Origin: Gentiana macrophylla
Taxonomy: Eukaryota > Streptophyta > Magnoliopsida > Gentianales > Gentianaceae
Assembly: GCA_026214975.1 (NCBI GenBank)
Contig: JAOBSW010000523.1
Coordinates: forward strand, 143,064 to 207,063
Direction of reading: 5' to 3'
Length of the DNA stretch: 64,000 nt
The translations under genes and the position numbers were made by a program. Positions 33,731 to 44,460 of this stretch are shown here, one piece after another (position 1 is the first letter of the stretch; the number at the start of each line of letters is the position of its first letter). A model generated the notes under the pieces. It was not told the origin of the DNA and ran no database searches. It saw only the letters and a list, made by a program, of their open reading frames with translations.

Positions 33731-34325
33731 TTATCCCTAATCACAAGAATAAACCATTTGACCAAGATAAATGTAGTATTATTATCTATACTCCGAAAGA
33801 ATTACAAGAAAACAGCAATTTGGTCGCTTACGTGATTACCCTGATGGTAATGAAAAGTTACTACATCAAAATTACCATTTACTACAAAACATTTACTACC
33901 AAAGATATTTACAACATAGGACCCAAATTTCCAACAAAATGATGTATTTTGCCATGCTAATTGCAAAAGGCACTATATGGTATCATCGTATCAAAGACTT
34001 AGAAAAAATTACTATCTTACACTATTCATGACTTACTATTTGCACCCAAAATTTTCTATAAATAGCAAGGGTTAGATGACATAGAAAGGAGGAAAAATAA
34101 GGAGGCAAAAGAGAGAGAGAAAGCTAAAGTTTTCTTTGAGGAATACCTCCAACTCTTTTCTAGTTTCCAACTTCCAAATTTCTTCTTTCAATACTATAAA
34201 TCTTTGTAATGTTCTTGATTGATCTTTCTTCTCTACTATAAAGAAGATAGATTAAACTTGAACTTTGATATTTAAGTTGAAGTTAAGTCCAACTTGGACT
34301 TGTTTTTGAAGTTTGGTTCCACCTG
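33731..34325 (+). promoter_or_regulatory. B2 3' region, promoter and start of next leader
   Basis: 33731-33950 is the B-type 3' non-coding stretch, including a TTACGTGA element and the hairpin ATTACC-CTGAT-GGTAAT near 33837. The TATA box here is CTATAAATAG (34056-34065), different from the TATATAAG of other copies. The shared GGAGGCAAAAGAGAGAGAG stretch then leads to CTATAAATCTTTGTAATG and the leader (from about 34250), cut at 34325 by the chromodomain retrotransposon. Confidence 0.7.
34321..34325. repeat. Left target-site duplication of the chromovirus (ACCTG)
   Basis: ACCTG precedes the LTR start TGTAATATCC; the second copy is at 43277-43281. Both flanks are viral leader. Confidence 0.92.
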
Positions 34326-36275
34326 TGTAATATCCCGATTTTTGAAAAAGGGCAATTCAGTCTTTTAGCAAAAAAAATCGGAATATTATGTTATTTTTTT
34401 TTAAAGGATTTTTCGAAAAAAAAATAAAAAGGGATAAACAAGGACTTATCTTTTAAGGAAAATAATTAGATAATTGGGATTATAAAAGGAAAACTAATCC
34501 TAATTTTAACCTAGTTGTTTTTGACAAAAAAAAAAAAGGGGCATATTTTTGAGAAGAGAGGCCATAAGTTTGAAAAAAAAGGAGAAGAAGCTCTCGCCGA
34601 GGCTAATCCGTTGTTCTTTTCATCGACTCATCAAGAGAGAAAGGATCACCGCGAGACGAGGATCGTTTTGATATCAACAATCCTTAAATCCATTAACGTT
34701 TGGATTTAAAGGTTAAACTTTTGACGGGTTGAAGCTTTGGTTCGTTGTACCACGCAATTAAGGTAACGTGGTCTTCTTATCGTATGATTAAGGTTTCGTA
34801 AAGTGGTAGAGCAATTTGTATGATTGTTTTTCATGGTTTTAATTCGTTTAAGTCGAGTTTGGGTTGAATTTATGAAGAAAACGCAGAGCGCAGAAAACTG
34901 TCCTCTGTGGTGCAGGAAAGGAAAACGCGTAACAGGTGCAAGAGGAGGCTCGGTCGACCGAGCCTGTCCATCCGGTCGACCGAGTGTTGGTTCATCCGTA
35001 CGGATGAGTGGTGTATACGTACAGCTATTTCTCAGTATCGGACATAAAGTTTATCCGTCCGGACAGGGACTGTTTCAGTACTGTTTTCCTTTGTTATGTG
35101 TTTAAAGCTCCATAATAACGTATTTACTGCTTAACCTTATGTGACAAAGCTCTGAATTAGCTTTTGGTGCGTTTAGTTCCGGCACCACATGGATTCCCTA
35201 AAAAGACGAAGTGTGGGACCGTCGAAAGCTTTGGATTTGCCTTGTGCTTCGATAAGCTAGAGTTTTATCGATGTCTGTGTAATTGCTAGGCCTTGCCCGT
35301 GTCTAGTGGTCTAGGAAGAGAGTAGGAGATGTGAGGGAGCTTACTTGAAAACACTTAGGTGGCTAGTTAAACATCTAATCAAATGTATGTGTTAGATTAA
35401 TAATATTAAACATCATGTAATGCTTGGTAAGGCTTAGTACAATATCGCGATGTGTTCTCTGACCAGACAAAGTAGACTGTACCCACGCCGGTCAATCGAT
35501 TGGCCAGATAAAGCGTCTGGTGCACTCTGCCGGTCATCACACTATCGGGACTCGAGATATTCCCGGGCTACTAGAGCGTGTCTCTAAGTAGGTTGCACCC
35601 GATTGTCCTAGTACATCCTATTACTAGGCGTAGTGCCCTTGTTATTCATGATGTAACAAACATGAGCTAGGTTAGATACCTTTTGGAACCTCATGTTATG
35701 CTATGAACATAATATGATAGTTAGCTAGGGTTAACAACGGAAATGAATTAATAAAAGACGGCGTTGCTTTTATTTCTTTATGAGATCATAGTTATACGAT
35801 CTTCTACGCGTTACTAAGTACTTTTGTACTTACCCCGTTACTTTTCGTTTGTCTTTCCCTTTCCCCAAAGAAGATGAACAGGTTGCTAATGCTGATGAGT
35901 TCTTTAGCGAGGGCGTGTGAGATGGAGCTCGTGAAGACTTAGTTCTTTTACTTTTGACACTTTCAATAATGTTGTTGACTTAGTTTCAAACAATGTTGTC
36001 TTTCTTTTGGATTAGTTCTGGTTAAGTTCTTTTGAGATCTTTTGGGATTTGAATGTTGGATGATTAGTTTTCTTTATTGGATTTAGTTTCACAGCATTGA
36101 AAACCGTGTGTTCGATCTTTTGTCTTTTGTTTTCCCCGAGTCGTTTTATCTTCCGTGTCGTTTTAATTCTGATGTATGACGTAAGGCTTACGTATATTAT
36201 TGAATTTATTTGATAATATATGTGCCGAGCGCTCTTTCCGGATAAGGACTCGGTGTCCGGGAATGGGGCGTTACA
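34326..36275 (+). repeat. 5' LTR of the chromovirus
   Basis: 1950 bp, TGTAATATCC to GTTACA. A likely TATA box TATAAAAG is at 34481-34488. It contains a cluster of perfect palindromes (34947-35007). The short frames 34515-35105 are not genes. Confidence 0.93.
34947..35007. repeat. Palindrome cluster in the chromovirus LTR
   Basis: GGCTCGGTCGACCGAGCC (34947-34964, perfect 18-bp palindrome), CGGTCGACCG (34973-34982) and TCATCCGTACGGATGA (34992-35007, perfect 16-bp palindrome). All three recur in the 3' LTR (41953-42014). Confidence 0.9.
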
Positions 36276-36277
36276 GT

Positions 36278-36295
36278 TGGTATCGGAGAAAGGTT
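36278..36295 (+). other. Primer-binding site of the chromovirus
   Basis: TGGTATCGGAGAAAGGTT, 2 nt after the LTR. It is close to the tRNA-iMet complement TGGTATCAGAGCC but altered at the CAG; the usual primer for Tekay-type elements is tRNA-Met. Confidence 0.7.
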
Positions 36296-36376
36296 TTTCT
36301 TGCTGTGTAGGACTTGATTTATTCCTTAAGATAAGTTTTAGAGCTTTAGTAACCCCTCTCTTTTCTTAGTAACAGA

Positions 36377-37665
36377 ATGGTTCTTACTAGAGGAGGAGCT
36401 AATACGAGTAACACCGAGGCGGCTAACACCCAGACGGGTAATCTTTGGCGGGATTTACCGAGGTTGTGATTCGAGAAGGAGAAGAAGTGGACTAGCTACC
36501 CAGGGCCCTACAGCTTTCCAAGTTAACACCCGTCTATGAACAACATCATGCGTGGGGTGAATCGGGGACCGACATTGACACCGGTAGAGGAGAGTGGAAC
36601 AAGGGGTCCTTCACGGTTTAACACCCGCGTGCGGTTACTACTTCACTCAAGGACCACGAGTTGGACCGGGTTGGGACTTTCTAATCCACCGGCTAGTCGA
36701 TTTTTCGATTATCCACGGTATCGGCGTTTCCGCCGGCACGCCCGAGTTTTACACCACAACCGACGGTTCTACCTCCACCACCGCCTAGGTCGGATTCTTT
36801 CAGTAGCACTGGCTACACCCATCCACAACAAAACTATCGAGATCGAATGCCCCACCAAAGGTGCGACAACGATGCAAAGATCATCGGTTTGGAGGCTATG
36901 ATGGACGATGGATTGGTATGAAAAGATAAAAAGCACAGTGGTGCCGAGTTCTTTGGCAATCTTGAGCGGCGGCGGCAGCATTTATGGATTCGTGGGTTCG
37001 AGAAGGCGTGCGAGAAATATGAAAGCTCAGAATCCTAGTGGGCTCATTTAGCCATATCCTTGTTGGCAGAGAATGCAGAAAGTTGGATGGAAGCATATGA
37101 GCAAGTTAATCCGAGGATCACGGATTGGGCATTGTTCAAGGATCTGTTCTACAAGGAATACTTTCCTAGGACAGCACAGAATGCGAAGGCTAATGAGTTT
37201 CTAAGTTTAAAACAGGGAAGATATACTACGGTGACTCAGTACTCCCAGAAGTTCCATGAGTGGGGCAGGTTCTACCCGGAGATTATGAAGAGTGAAGAGA
37301 AAAAGATAGACAAGTTCATGGAAGGATTGTCACATGAAGTGGCAAAAGGCATGCTAGGAGATAGACCTACGAGCATGGCAAGCGTCATGGATAGAGCTTT
37401 GACAGCAGAAAGGTTTGCCAGTAGACAGACGGTTGTAGTTGGAGATAAGAGGTCTTTCTCAAATTTTCAAGGAAGTAATAGAGGAGCACCGCAGAAGATT
37501 TTAAGAGGGACAGGAAATCCTGCCACGAAGAGTTCAAACAAGTGGGCGCCATCGGTTTGTGCTAAGTGTAACAAGACACACATAGGAGAGTGCATGGCGT
37601 AGTAGCATGAGTTGTTTCCCTTTGTGGGAAGTGGGACATTACTCGAGAGCGTGTCCTAAGAAAAT
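36377..37665 (+). pseudogene. Chromovirus gag
   Basis: ATG 36377 (MVLTRGGANTSNTEAANT) is followed by a stop after some 23 codons and frameshifts through a Pro-rich region. The core is 37060-37602: ENAESWMEAYEQ, WALFKDLFYKEYFPR, LKQGRYTTVTQYSQKFHEW and a C-terminal basic stretch, typical Retrotrans_gag. The zinc knuckle is split: CAKCNKTHIGEC is in frame, and a second CCHC-like stretch follows the TAG at 37600-37602. Forms the particle and binds RNA. Confidence 0.8.
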
Positions 37666-37873
37666 CTCTCAAGGTAATCGGTAGGAGGACGAGGTAACCA
37701 AAGCAGGTAATCGTACCCACAGTGTGCGCACCGATTCGTGTCTTCGCAGCAGAGATCTGAGAACCGGAAGAGTTAGATGATCTTGTGGTGACTGGTACTT
37801 TTCAGTGTTTGTGTTTCTTATAAATATTTAATATGATATAGCGCGCATATGATATTACATATTTATACGTAAA
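37666..37873 (+). other. Chromovirus gag-pro spacer
   Basis: About 200 bp of frameshifted linker between the knuckle and the protease frame, with a TA-rich segment near 37820. Nothing else recognised. Confidence 0.5.
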
Positions 37874-38548
37874 TTGATTCACTTGTTAGGTACCATAATC
37901 ATAAATAATCTAGCAGTTTCAGCTCTGTTTGATACCGGAGCTTCAAGAACTTTTGTTTCCTCTAAGATAGCTAAGAAGTTGAACCTACCTCTTAAGGAAT
38001 TGGAGAGACCTTTGAGTATAACCACACCTTTGGGCAGAGTCACTAGATGTGCTCAAGTCACACCCCAAGTTGACATTAGAGTTGGGACTTACAAGTGCCA
38101 GCATGTTTTGACGGTGTTGGATTTCTCGGATTTCGATGTTATCCTGGGTATGGACTGGTTGTCCAAGAATTACGTCTACTTGGATTGTAGAGGTAAGAGG
38201 GTGATCTTTAAGGCCCCAGGAAAATCCGCTAAGACATTTATGGGTAACGTATACAAGCCTAGAAAGGGTCGTTATCCGATTATCTCAGCAGTTAAAGCCC
38301 TAAAAGCTTTGAAGAGGAGTTGCCAGGGTTTCGTTGTTTATGCATTAGATAAGGAAAATCATAGGCCCGAGTTAGGAGAGACTCATGTGGTCAAGGACTT
38401 TCCCGAAGTTTTCCCGGAAGATTTGCTAGGACATATGCCTGATAGGGCCATAGAGTTCGAGATCGAATTGATTGCCGGAGCATCACCGATGGCTAAAGCA
38501 CCTTATAGGATGGCACCAAATGAGTTGAAAGAGTTGAAAACTCGGTGA
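37874..38548 (+). pseudogene. Chromovirus aspartic protease and start of reverse transcriptase
   Basis: A 224-codon open frame. The active site ALFDTGASRTFV (Asp codon 37931-37933) and the closing motif DFSDFDVILGMDWL are intact. After the protease comes the N-terminal part of reverse transcriptase: FPEVFPEDLLGHMPDR, IELIAGASPMAKAPYRM. It ends TGA at 38546-38548 after KELKTR, where the family continues QLEEML; a frameshift at a CAG-like position is likely. Confidence 0.85.
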
Positions 38549-39187
38549 AGTAGATGCTAGAGAAAAATCATCCAGCCAAGTACATCACCGTGAGGAGCAC
38601 CGGTCTTGTTTGTGAAGAAGAAAGATGGGAGTATGCGTTTGTGCATCGACTACGAGAGGTTGAATAAACCGACAATCAAGAATAAGTATCCTTTACCAAG
38701 GATTGATGATGTGTTCGATCGATTTGCAAGGTAAGAAGGTGTTTTCTAAGATTGATCTTAGGTCCGGTTATCATCGATTGAAGATCAAGGTGTCGAGATA
38801 TACCTAAGACTGACCTTGATGCGAGATATGGACATTATGAGTTTTTGGTCATGCCGTTTGGACTCACTAATGCTCCATCGAAATTCATGGACTTGATGCA
38901 AAGAGTTTTCATGCCTTATCTCGATAAGTTTGTGATAGTTTTCATAGACGATATCTTGGTATACTCTAAAGATGAGGAAGAGCATGAAGGACACCTAAGG
39001 ATAGTTCTACAGACCTTAAAGGAGAACAAATTGTATGCCAAGTTTTCTAAGTGCGAATTTTGGTTGGACCAGGTTAGTTTTCTTGGGCATATAATTTCTG
39101 GAGAAGGTATTAAGGTGGATCCAGCGAAGATAGAAGCCGTTTCTAAGTGGCCTAGACCGACATCGAGAATATGAGATAAGAAGTTTC
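38549..39187 (+). pseudogene. Chromovirus reverse transcriptase
   Basis: [20 protein letters not shown] is readable at about 38600-38650, with the following residues ERLNK where the family has RELNK. The frame then breaks near 38720-38830. 38845-39174 restores [17 protein letters not shown], the catalytic FIDDILVYS (38941-38967) and [14 protein letters not shown]. Stop near 39172. Catalytic residues are present but the frame is interrupted at least three times. Confidence 0.85.
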
Positions 39188-39720
39188 TTGGGTTTAGCTG
39201 GGTACTACCGGAAGTTTGTAAAGGATTTCTCTAAGATAGCTACACCTCTCACGAGGCTCACTCAAAAGAACGTTAAGTTTGAGTGGACCAATGAATGTGA
39301 GGAAGCTTTTCAGACTTTGAAAGAAAAGTTGACCACAGCACCCGTGTTAGCATTACCAGAAGTTTTTGATAACTATGATGTATATACAGACGCATCGGGT
39401 CAAGGTTTGGGTTGTGTTTTGATGCAATCAGAAAAGGTAATTGCTTATGCATCTAGGCAGTTGAAGGTGCATGAGAAGAATTACCCTACACACGACTTGG
39501 AGTTGGCAGCAGTGGTTTTTGCTCTGAAGCTTTGGAGACACTATTTGTATGGTGTCAAGGCAAGGATCTTCACGGACCATAAGAGTCTTAAGTTCTTCTT
39601 TACTCAGGAGAATCTGAACATGAGACAAAGAAGATGGTTGGAGTTCGTGAAAGATTACGACTTGGACATTCAATACCACCCTGGGTAAAGCTAATGTTGT
39701 AGCCGATGCACTTAGCCGGA
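39188..39720 (+). pseudogene. Chromovirus RNase H
   Basis: The frame 39188-39688 starts in the connection subdomain ([20 protein letters not shown]) and includes [15 protein letters not shown] and [16 protein letters not shown], ending DLDIQYHPG. The conserved ending (LADALSR-like) follows out of frame at about 39690-39720. Confidence 0.85.
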
Positions 39721-41316
39721 GAGCGGTTAATGCTATCACTACCTTGCAAGAAGTTGTGGACCAATTGGATAGGATGCGATTCAAGTAATTGAAAGGAAGG
39801 CGAAGCTCGGACTTTGGCGCCATTGATGGCAAGGTCGATTTGCTAGATGAGATTCGGGCTAAGCGGGATAGAGACCCTATGTTGATTAATTTGAAGCGAG
39901 TGGCCGAGAAAAGCCTACGAGTGGGTTATCGGTTGGACAAGAGTGGTCATCTTTGAGTACGGAGACCGTTTGTGTGTGCCCGATGTGGATGGCCTAGGGA
40001 GAAAGTTATGGATGAAGCCCATAAGATTGCTTTTGCGGTACATCCAGGAGCCACTAAGATGTATAGAGATCTCAAGGAAAGGTATTGGTGGCCTGGTATG
40101 AAGTTAGGGATCGCAGAGTTTGTGGCAAGATGTGATACATGCCGGAGAGTGAAAGCGAGAACATAGAAGACCGGGAGGTTTGTTGAAACCCTTAGAGGTA
40201 CCGGAATGGAAATGGGAGAATATCACGATGGATTTCATCACCGGTTTGCCTAAGACTAAGGGTGGTCATGACATGATTTGGGTGATTGTGGATAGACTCA
40301 CAAAATCAGCCCATTTCTTGCCGTGTAAAGTGGACATGCCTATAAAGAAGTTCGCTACTATGTATATCGACAATATAGTGAAGCTTCATGGTGTGCCTCT
40401 ATCTATTGTATCTGACAGGGATAGTAGATTTATCAGTCACTTCTGGAAGGGTTTGCAGAAAGCTTTTGGGACAAAGACTGATTTGAGTACAGCGTTTCAT
40501 CCGCAGACGGATGGGCAGTCCAAGAGAACAATTCAGACTCTCGAGGATATGCTTAGAGCTTGTGTTTTGGATGCCGGAGGATCATGGATAGATTACCTCA
40601 ACTTGGCTGAGTTTGCTTACAACAATAGTTATCATGCAAGTTTAGGAATGCCACCTTTTGAGGCTTTGTATGGTAGGAAGTGTAGAACTCCCCTTTACTG
40701 GAATGAAGTGGGAGATAAACATATCACAGGGCCAGAGATGGTTCAGCAAGCCAAGGAGAAAATCGAGTTGATAAGGAAAAATCTGAAAGTTGCTCAAGAT
40801 CGTCAGAAGAGTTGGGACAATGTTAGAAGAAGACCGCTAGAGTTTGAGGTCGGGGATAGAGTTTACCTTCGAGCGTCTCCGATGAAGGGTATCAAGAGGT
40901 TCGGACAGAAAGGAAAGCTAAGTCCAAGGTATGTAGGACCTTTTGATGTCATCGAAAGAGTTGGGAAGTTGGCTTATAGACTTCGGTTACCAGAGTCGAT
41001 GTCTAGAGTCCACGATGTTTTCCATGTATCGATGCTTAGGAAGTGTCTATCTAAAGTGGACATGGAATCTGAGATTGACCCGGAAGTTTTGCAAGATAAT
41101 CTAACATACGTGGAGAAGCCGATAAAGATTCTGGATAGGAAAGAGAAGGTGATAAAGAGACGAGTGATTCCGTTAGTATTAGTGCAATGGAGCAAGCATG
41201 CACCGACGGAAGCCACTTGGGAAGTGGAAGGACATGTTCGACGAGTTCCCAGAGTTCCCTCATCTACCAGGTATGTTCTAGTTTCGAGGACGAAACTCCT
41301 CTTAAGGGGGGAGGAA
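39721..41316 (+). pseudogene. Chromovirus integrase with chromodomain
   Basis: The zinc-binding region is at 39972-40166 (HPGATKMYRDLKERYWWPGM and CDTCRRVKA), and one long 385-codon frame runs 40180-41337. The core has [14 protein letters not shown] (first Asp 40231), IVSDRDSRF (second Asp 40414) and [17 protein letters not shown]. The residue 36 positions after the second Asp, Glu in the family, is Lys (AAG 40522-40524). A GPY/F-type module ([15 protein letters not shown]) is followed by a C-terminal chromodomain ([20 protein letters not shown]), which targets such elements to chromatin. The frame stops just inside the 3' LTR. Confidence 0.9.
41301..41316 (+). other. Polypurine tract of the chromovirus
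   Basis: AAGGGGGGAGGAA ends immediately before the 3' LTR at 41317. Confidence 0.85.
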
Positions 41317-43276
41317 TGTAATATCCCGATTTTTTAAAAAGGGCAATTCAGTCTTTTAGCAAAAAAAATCGGAATATTATGTTATTTTTTTTTAAAGGAT
41401 TTTTCGAAAAAAAAAAAAGAAAAAGGGATAACAAGGACTTATCTTTTAAGGAAAATAATTAGATAATTGGGATTATAAAAGGAAAACTAATCCTAATTTT
41501 AACCTAGTTGTTTTTGACAAAAAAAAAAAGAAAGGGGCGCATATTTTTGAGAAGAGAGGCCGCAAGTTTGAAAAAAAAAAGGGAGAAGAAGCTCTCGCTT
41601 TTCGAGGCTAATCCGTTGTTCTTTTCATCAGAATCATCAAGAGAGAAAGGATCACCGTGAGACGAGGATCGTTTTGATATCAACAATCCTTAAATCCATT
41701 AACGTTTGGATTTAAAGGTTAAACTTTTGACGGGTTGAAGCTTTGGTTCGTTGTACCACGCAATTAAGGTAACGTGGTCTTCTTATCGTATGATTAAGGT
41801 TTCGTAAAGTGGTAGAGCAATTTGTATGATTGTTTTTCATGGTTTTAATTCGTTTAAGTCGAGTTTGGGTTGAATTTGAGAAGAAAGCGCAGAGCGCGTA
41901 AAAGCGTCCTCGTGGTGCGAGGAAAGGAAAACGCGTAAGCAGGTGCAGAGGAGGCTCGGTCGACCGAGCCACATCCATTCGGTCGACCGAGTGTTGGTTC
42001 ATCCGTACGGATGAGTGATGTATCCGTACAGCTATTTCTCAGTATCGGACAGAAAGTTTATCCGTCCGGACAGGGACTGTTTCAGTACTGTTTTCCTTTA
42101 TTATGTGTTTAAAGCTCCATAATAGCGTATTTCTTGCTTAACCTTATGTGACAAAGCTCGAATTAGCTTTTGATGCGTTTAGTTCGGCACCACATGGATT
42201 CCCTAAAAGGCGAAGTGTGGGACCGTCGAAAGCTTTGGATTTGCCTTGTGCTTCGATAAGCTAGAGTTTATCGATGTGCGTGTAATTGCTAGGCCTTATG
42301 CGTGTCTAGTGGTCTAGGAAGAGAGTAGGAGATGTGAGGAGCTTACTTGAAAACACTTAGGTGGCTAGTTAAACATCTAATCAAGCGTATGTGTTAGATT
42401 AATAATATTAAACATCATGTAATGCTTGGTAAGGCTTAGTACAATATCGCGATGTGTTCTCTGACCAGACAAAGTAGACTGTACCCACGCCGGTCAATCG
42501 ATTGGCCAGATAAAGCGTCTGGTGCACTCTGCCGGTCATCACACTATAGGGACTCAGATATTCCCGGGGCTACTAGAGCATGTCTCTAAGTAGGTTGCAC
42601 CCAGTTGTCCTAGTACATCCTATTACTAGGCGTAGTGCCCTTGTTATTCATGATGTAACAAACATGAGCTTGGTTAGATACCTTTTGGAACCTCATGTTA
42701 TGCTATGAACATAATATGATAGTTAGCTAGGGTTAACAACGGAAATGAATTAATAAAAAGGCGGCGTTGCTTTTATTTCTTTATGAGATCATAGTTATAC
42801 GATCTTCTACGCGTTACTAAGTACTTTTGTACTTACCCGTTACTTTTCGTTTGTCTTTCCCTTTCCCTAAAGAAGATGAACAGTTGCTAATCTTGATGAG
42901 TTCTTTGACGAGGGCGTGTGAGATGGAGCTCGTGAAGACTTAGTTCTTTTACTTTTGACTCTTTCAATAATGTTGTTGACTTAGTTTCAAACAATGTTGT
43001 CTTTCTTTTGGATTAGTTCTGGTTAAGTTCTTTTGAGATCTTTTGGGATTTGAATGTTGGATGATTAGTTTTCTTTATTGGATTTAGTTTCACAGCATTG
43101 AAAACCGTGTGTTCGATCTTTTGTCTTTTGTTTTCCCCGAGTCGTTTTATCTTCCGTGTCGTTTCAATTCCGATGTATGACGTAAGGCTTACGTATATTA
43201 TAGAATTTATTTGATAATATATGTGCCGAGCGCTCTTTCCGGATAAGGACTCGGTGTCCGGGAATGGGGCGTTACA
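41317..43276 (+). repeat. 3' LTR of the chromovirus
   Basis: 1960 bp, TGTAATATCC to GTTACA, followed by ACCTG (43277-43281). Differences from the 5' LTR cluster at CAG/CTG/CCG trinucleotides. Confidence 0.93.
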
Positions 43277-43750
43277 ACCTGGAACTTGTATAACAACTCT
43301 GGTCAGCGGTGGTTTCCGGCAACCGGTAGTCAAAGTTTCAGATCTACTACTCTTCTGTAAAGATCTACTATTCTTCTATAAATGTGCTTCTTTACCTAAA
43401 TAATATCATCAAATACATGTGTTTGCAATTTTAAGCACCACCTTTTTCTTTTCTTTATCTGTTTGCTGGACATCTGTCAAAGTCATACATGTCTCTCGCT
43501 ACGCGGACTACCGCATGAGATAAACGTGGCTCTGACGAATGAACAGTTGTTTCCGTCAACATACTACTTACTGTTCCACGAGATCTGTGGTGACACTTTC
43601 AAATAAGATTGGGGGTTCTCACGATCGTTTAATAATGTTCCGTCCAACTGGTCCTTAATCCAGTTGTTACTTTTTTGTTATTTTATTTTTGTCATTTTAT
43701 TTTTGTTATTTGATTTCTGTTATTTTATTTTATGTTTATACAACTAATCC

Positions 43751-43769
43751 ACTGAGTTATCTTCTCAGT
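43751..43769 (+). other. Leader hairpin, loop TTATCTT (A2)
   Basis: Perfect 6-bp stem ACTGAG/CTCAGT around TTATCTT, same as 548-566. Confidence 0.65.
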
Positions 43770-43793
43770 CGTGATTATAGTATATATTATTAT

Positions 43794-43845
<52 letters not shown>

Positions 43846-43966
43846 TACTTATAATATAAAAAATATATAAAATATAAAATATAAAAAAGTTCGGTAATTA
43901 CAGACATATTTACTATTCATATTTATATTTATTATTCCCCTGTGTTATCTTCCCAGCTGGGCTCAT

Positions 43967-43985
43967 AACTGGTCATCTTCCAGTT
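43967..43985 (+). other. Leader hairpin, loop TCATCTT (A2)
   Basis: Perfect 6-bp stem AACTGG/CCAGTT around TCATCTT, third member of the series with a near-identical seven-base loop. Confidence 0.65.
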
Positions 43986-44107
43986 TATTGTTTATGTTCT
44001 TACTTTCTTTTTAATTTTTCACTTATTAATTGTATCTTTATGTATCGTTCTATATATGTATCCTTCCCCGTCCCGTTGTCCCCCCTTGCTCGATCACTGT
44101 GGCCATC

Positions 44108-44125
44108 TGGTATCAGAGCCACGAG
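44108..44125 (+). other. Primer-binding site of A2, tRNA-iMet
   Basis: TGGTATCAGAGCCACGAG: the first 13 nt equal the complement of the 3' end of plant initiator tRNA-Met, as in caulimovirids. Best preserved copy in the window. Confidence 0.88.
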
Positions 44126-44327
44126 GGGTTAGTGTTGTGTGTGGTGTAGAGGTCTGGTATAGTTTGCGTCTCGTCCTTGTTGTAGAAAGGATTGTGTTCT
44201 TGCGAGCATATTTTTCCCGAACGGTAAAGAAGGTGTAGTAAGTCCTCAGGTGAAGGAAGTTTATCCTTATTTTGTTCAGGGACCGTAGTAAGAATACAAG
44301 CCCCATATAATAGGTTCAGAAGCAGAG
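44126..44327 (+). other. Leader part between primer site and A2 start
   Basis: About 200 nt with no gene, nearly identical to 28941-29143. Confidence 0.75.
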
Positions 44328-44460
44328 ATGGATTGTCACCACTCTGGCTCTACTTCGTCTGATTCTGTTTCAATTCAGTCTAGTAATCGTTCAACTAAGA
44401 TAATAAACAGTGAAGAATACGCCATAGAAGATTTTAATGAGTCAATTGATAATTGGAAAT
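44328..44460 (+). pseudogene. Component A2: N-terminus of polyprotein
   Basis: ATG 44328, MDCHHSGSTSSDSVS then SSNRSTKIINSEEYAIEDF. One frameshift near 44455 separates it from the movement protein frame. AGGTAAGT at 44466-44473 matches a plant splice-donor consensus. Confidence 0.8.

Larger units (their letters stand above)
34326..43276 (+). mobile_element. Chromodomain Ty3/gypsy retrotransposon (Tekay/Del-like), complete but decayed
   Basis: An 8951-bp element with LTRs 34326-36275 and 41317-43276 (TGTAATATCC to GCGTTACA), a tRNA-iMet-type primer site, gag, protease, reverse transcriptase, RNase H, integrase with chromodomain, a polypurine tract and the ACCTG duplication. The order and chromodomain place it among plant chromoviruses, closest to Tekay/Del by its domain strings. 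Coding is broken in gag and reverse transcriptase, and the integrase lacks its catalytic Glu. The LTR pair is very similar apart from CAG/CTG-centred differences. Confidence 0.93.
43277..44107 (+). promoter_or_regulatory. 5' leader of component A2 (continues 34250-34325)
   Basis: The leader resumes after the retrotransposon. It contains the (TA)n tract 43798-43845 and hairpins ACTGAG-TTATCTT-CTCAGT (43751-43769) and AACTGG-TCATCTT-CCAGTT (43967-43985). Cap to start codon would be about 1.3 kb, long even for the group. Confidence 0.8.

Noticed and set aside
36536..37096. Short frames on both strands near the chromovirus gag start as separate genes
   Set aside because: They are out-of-frame shadows of the frameshifted gag N-terminal region.
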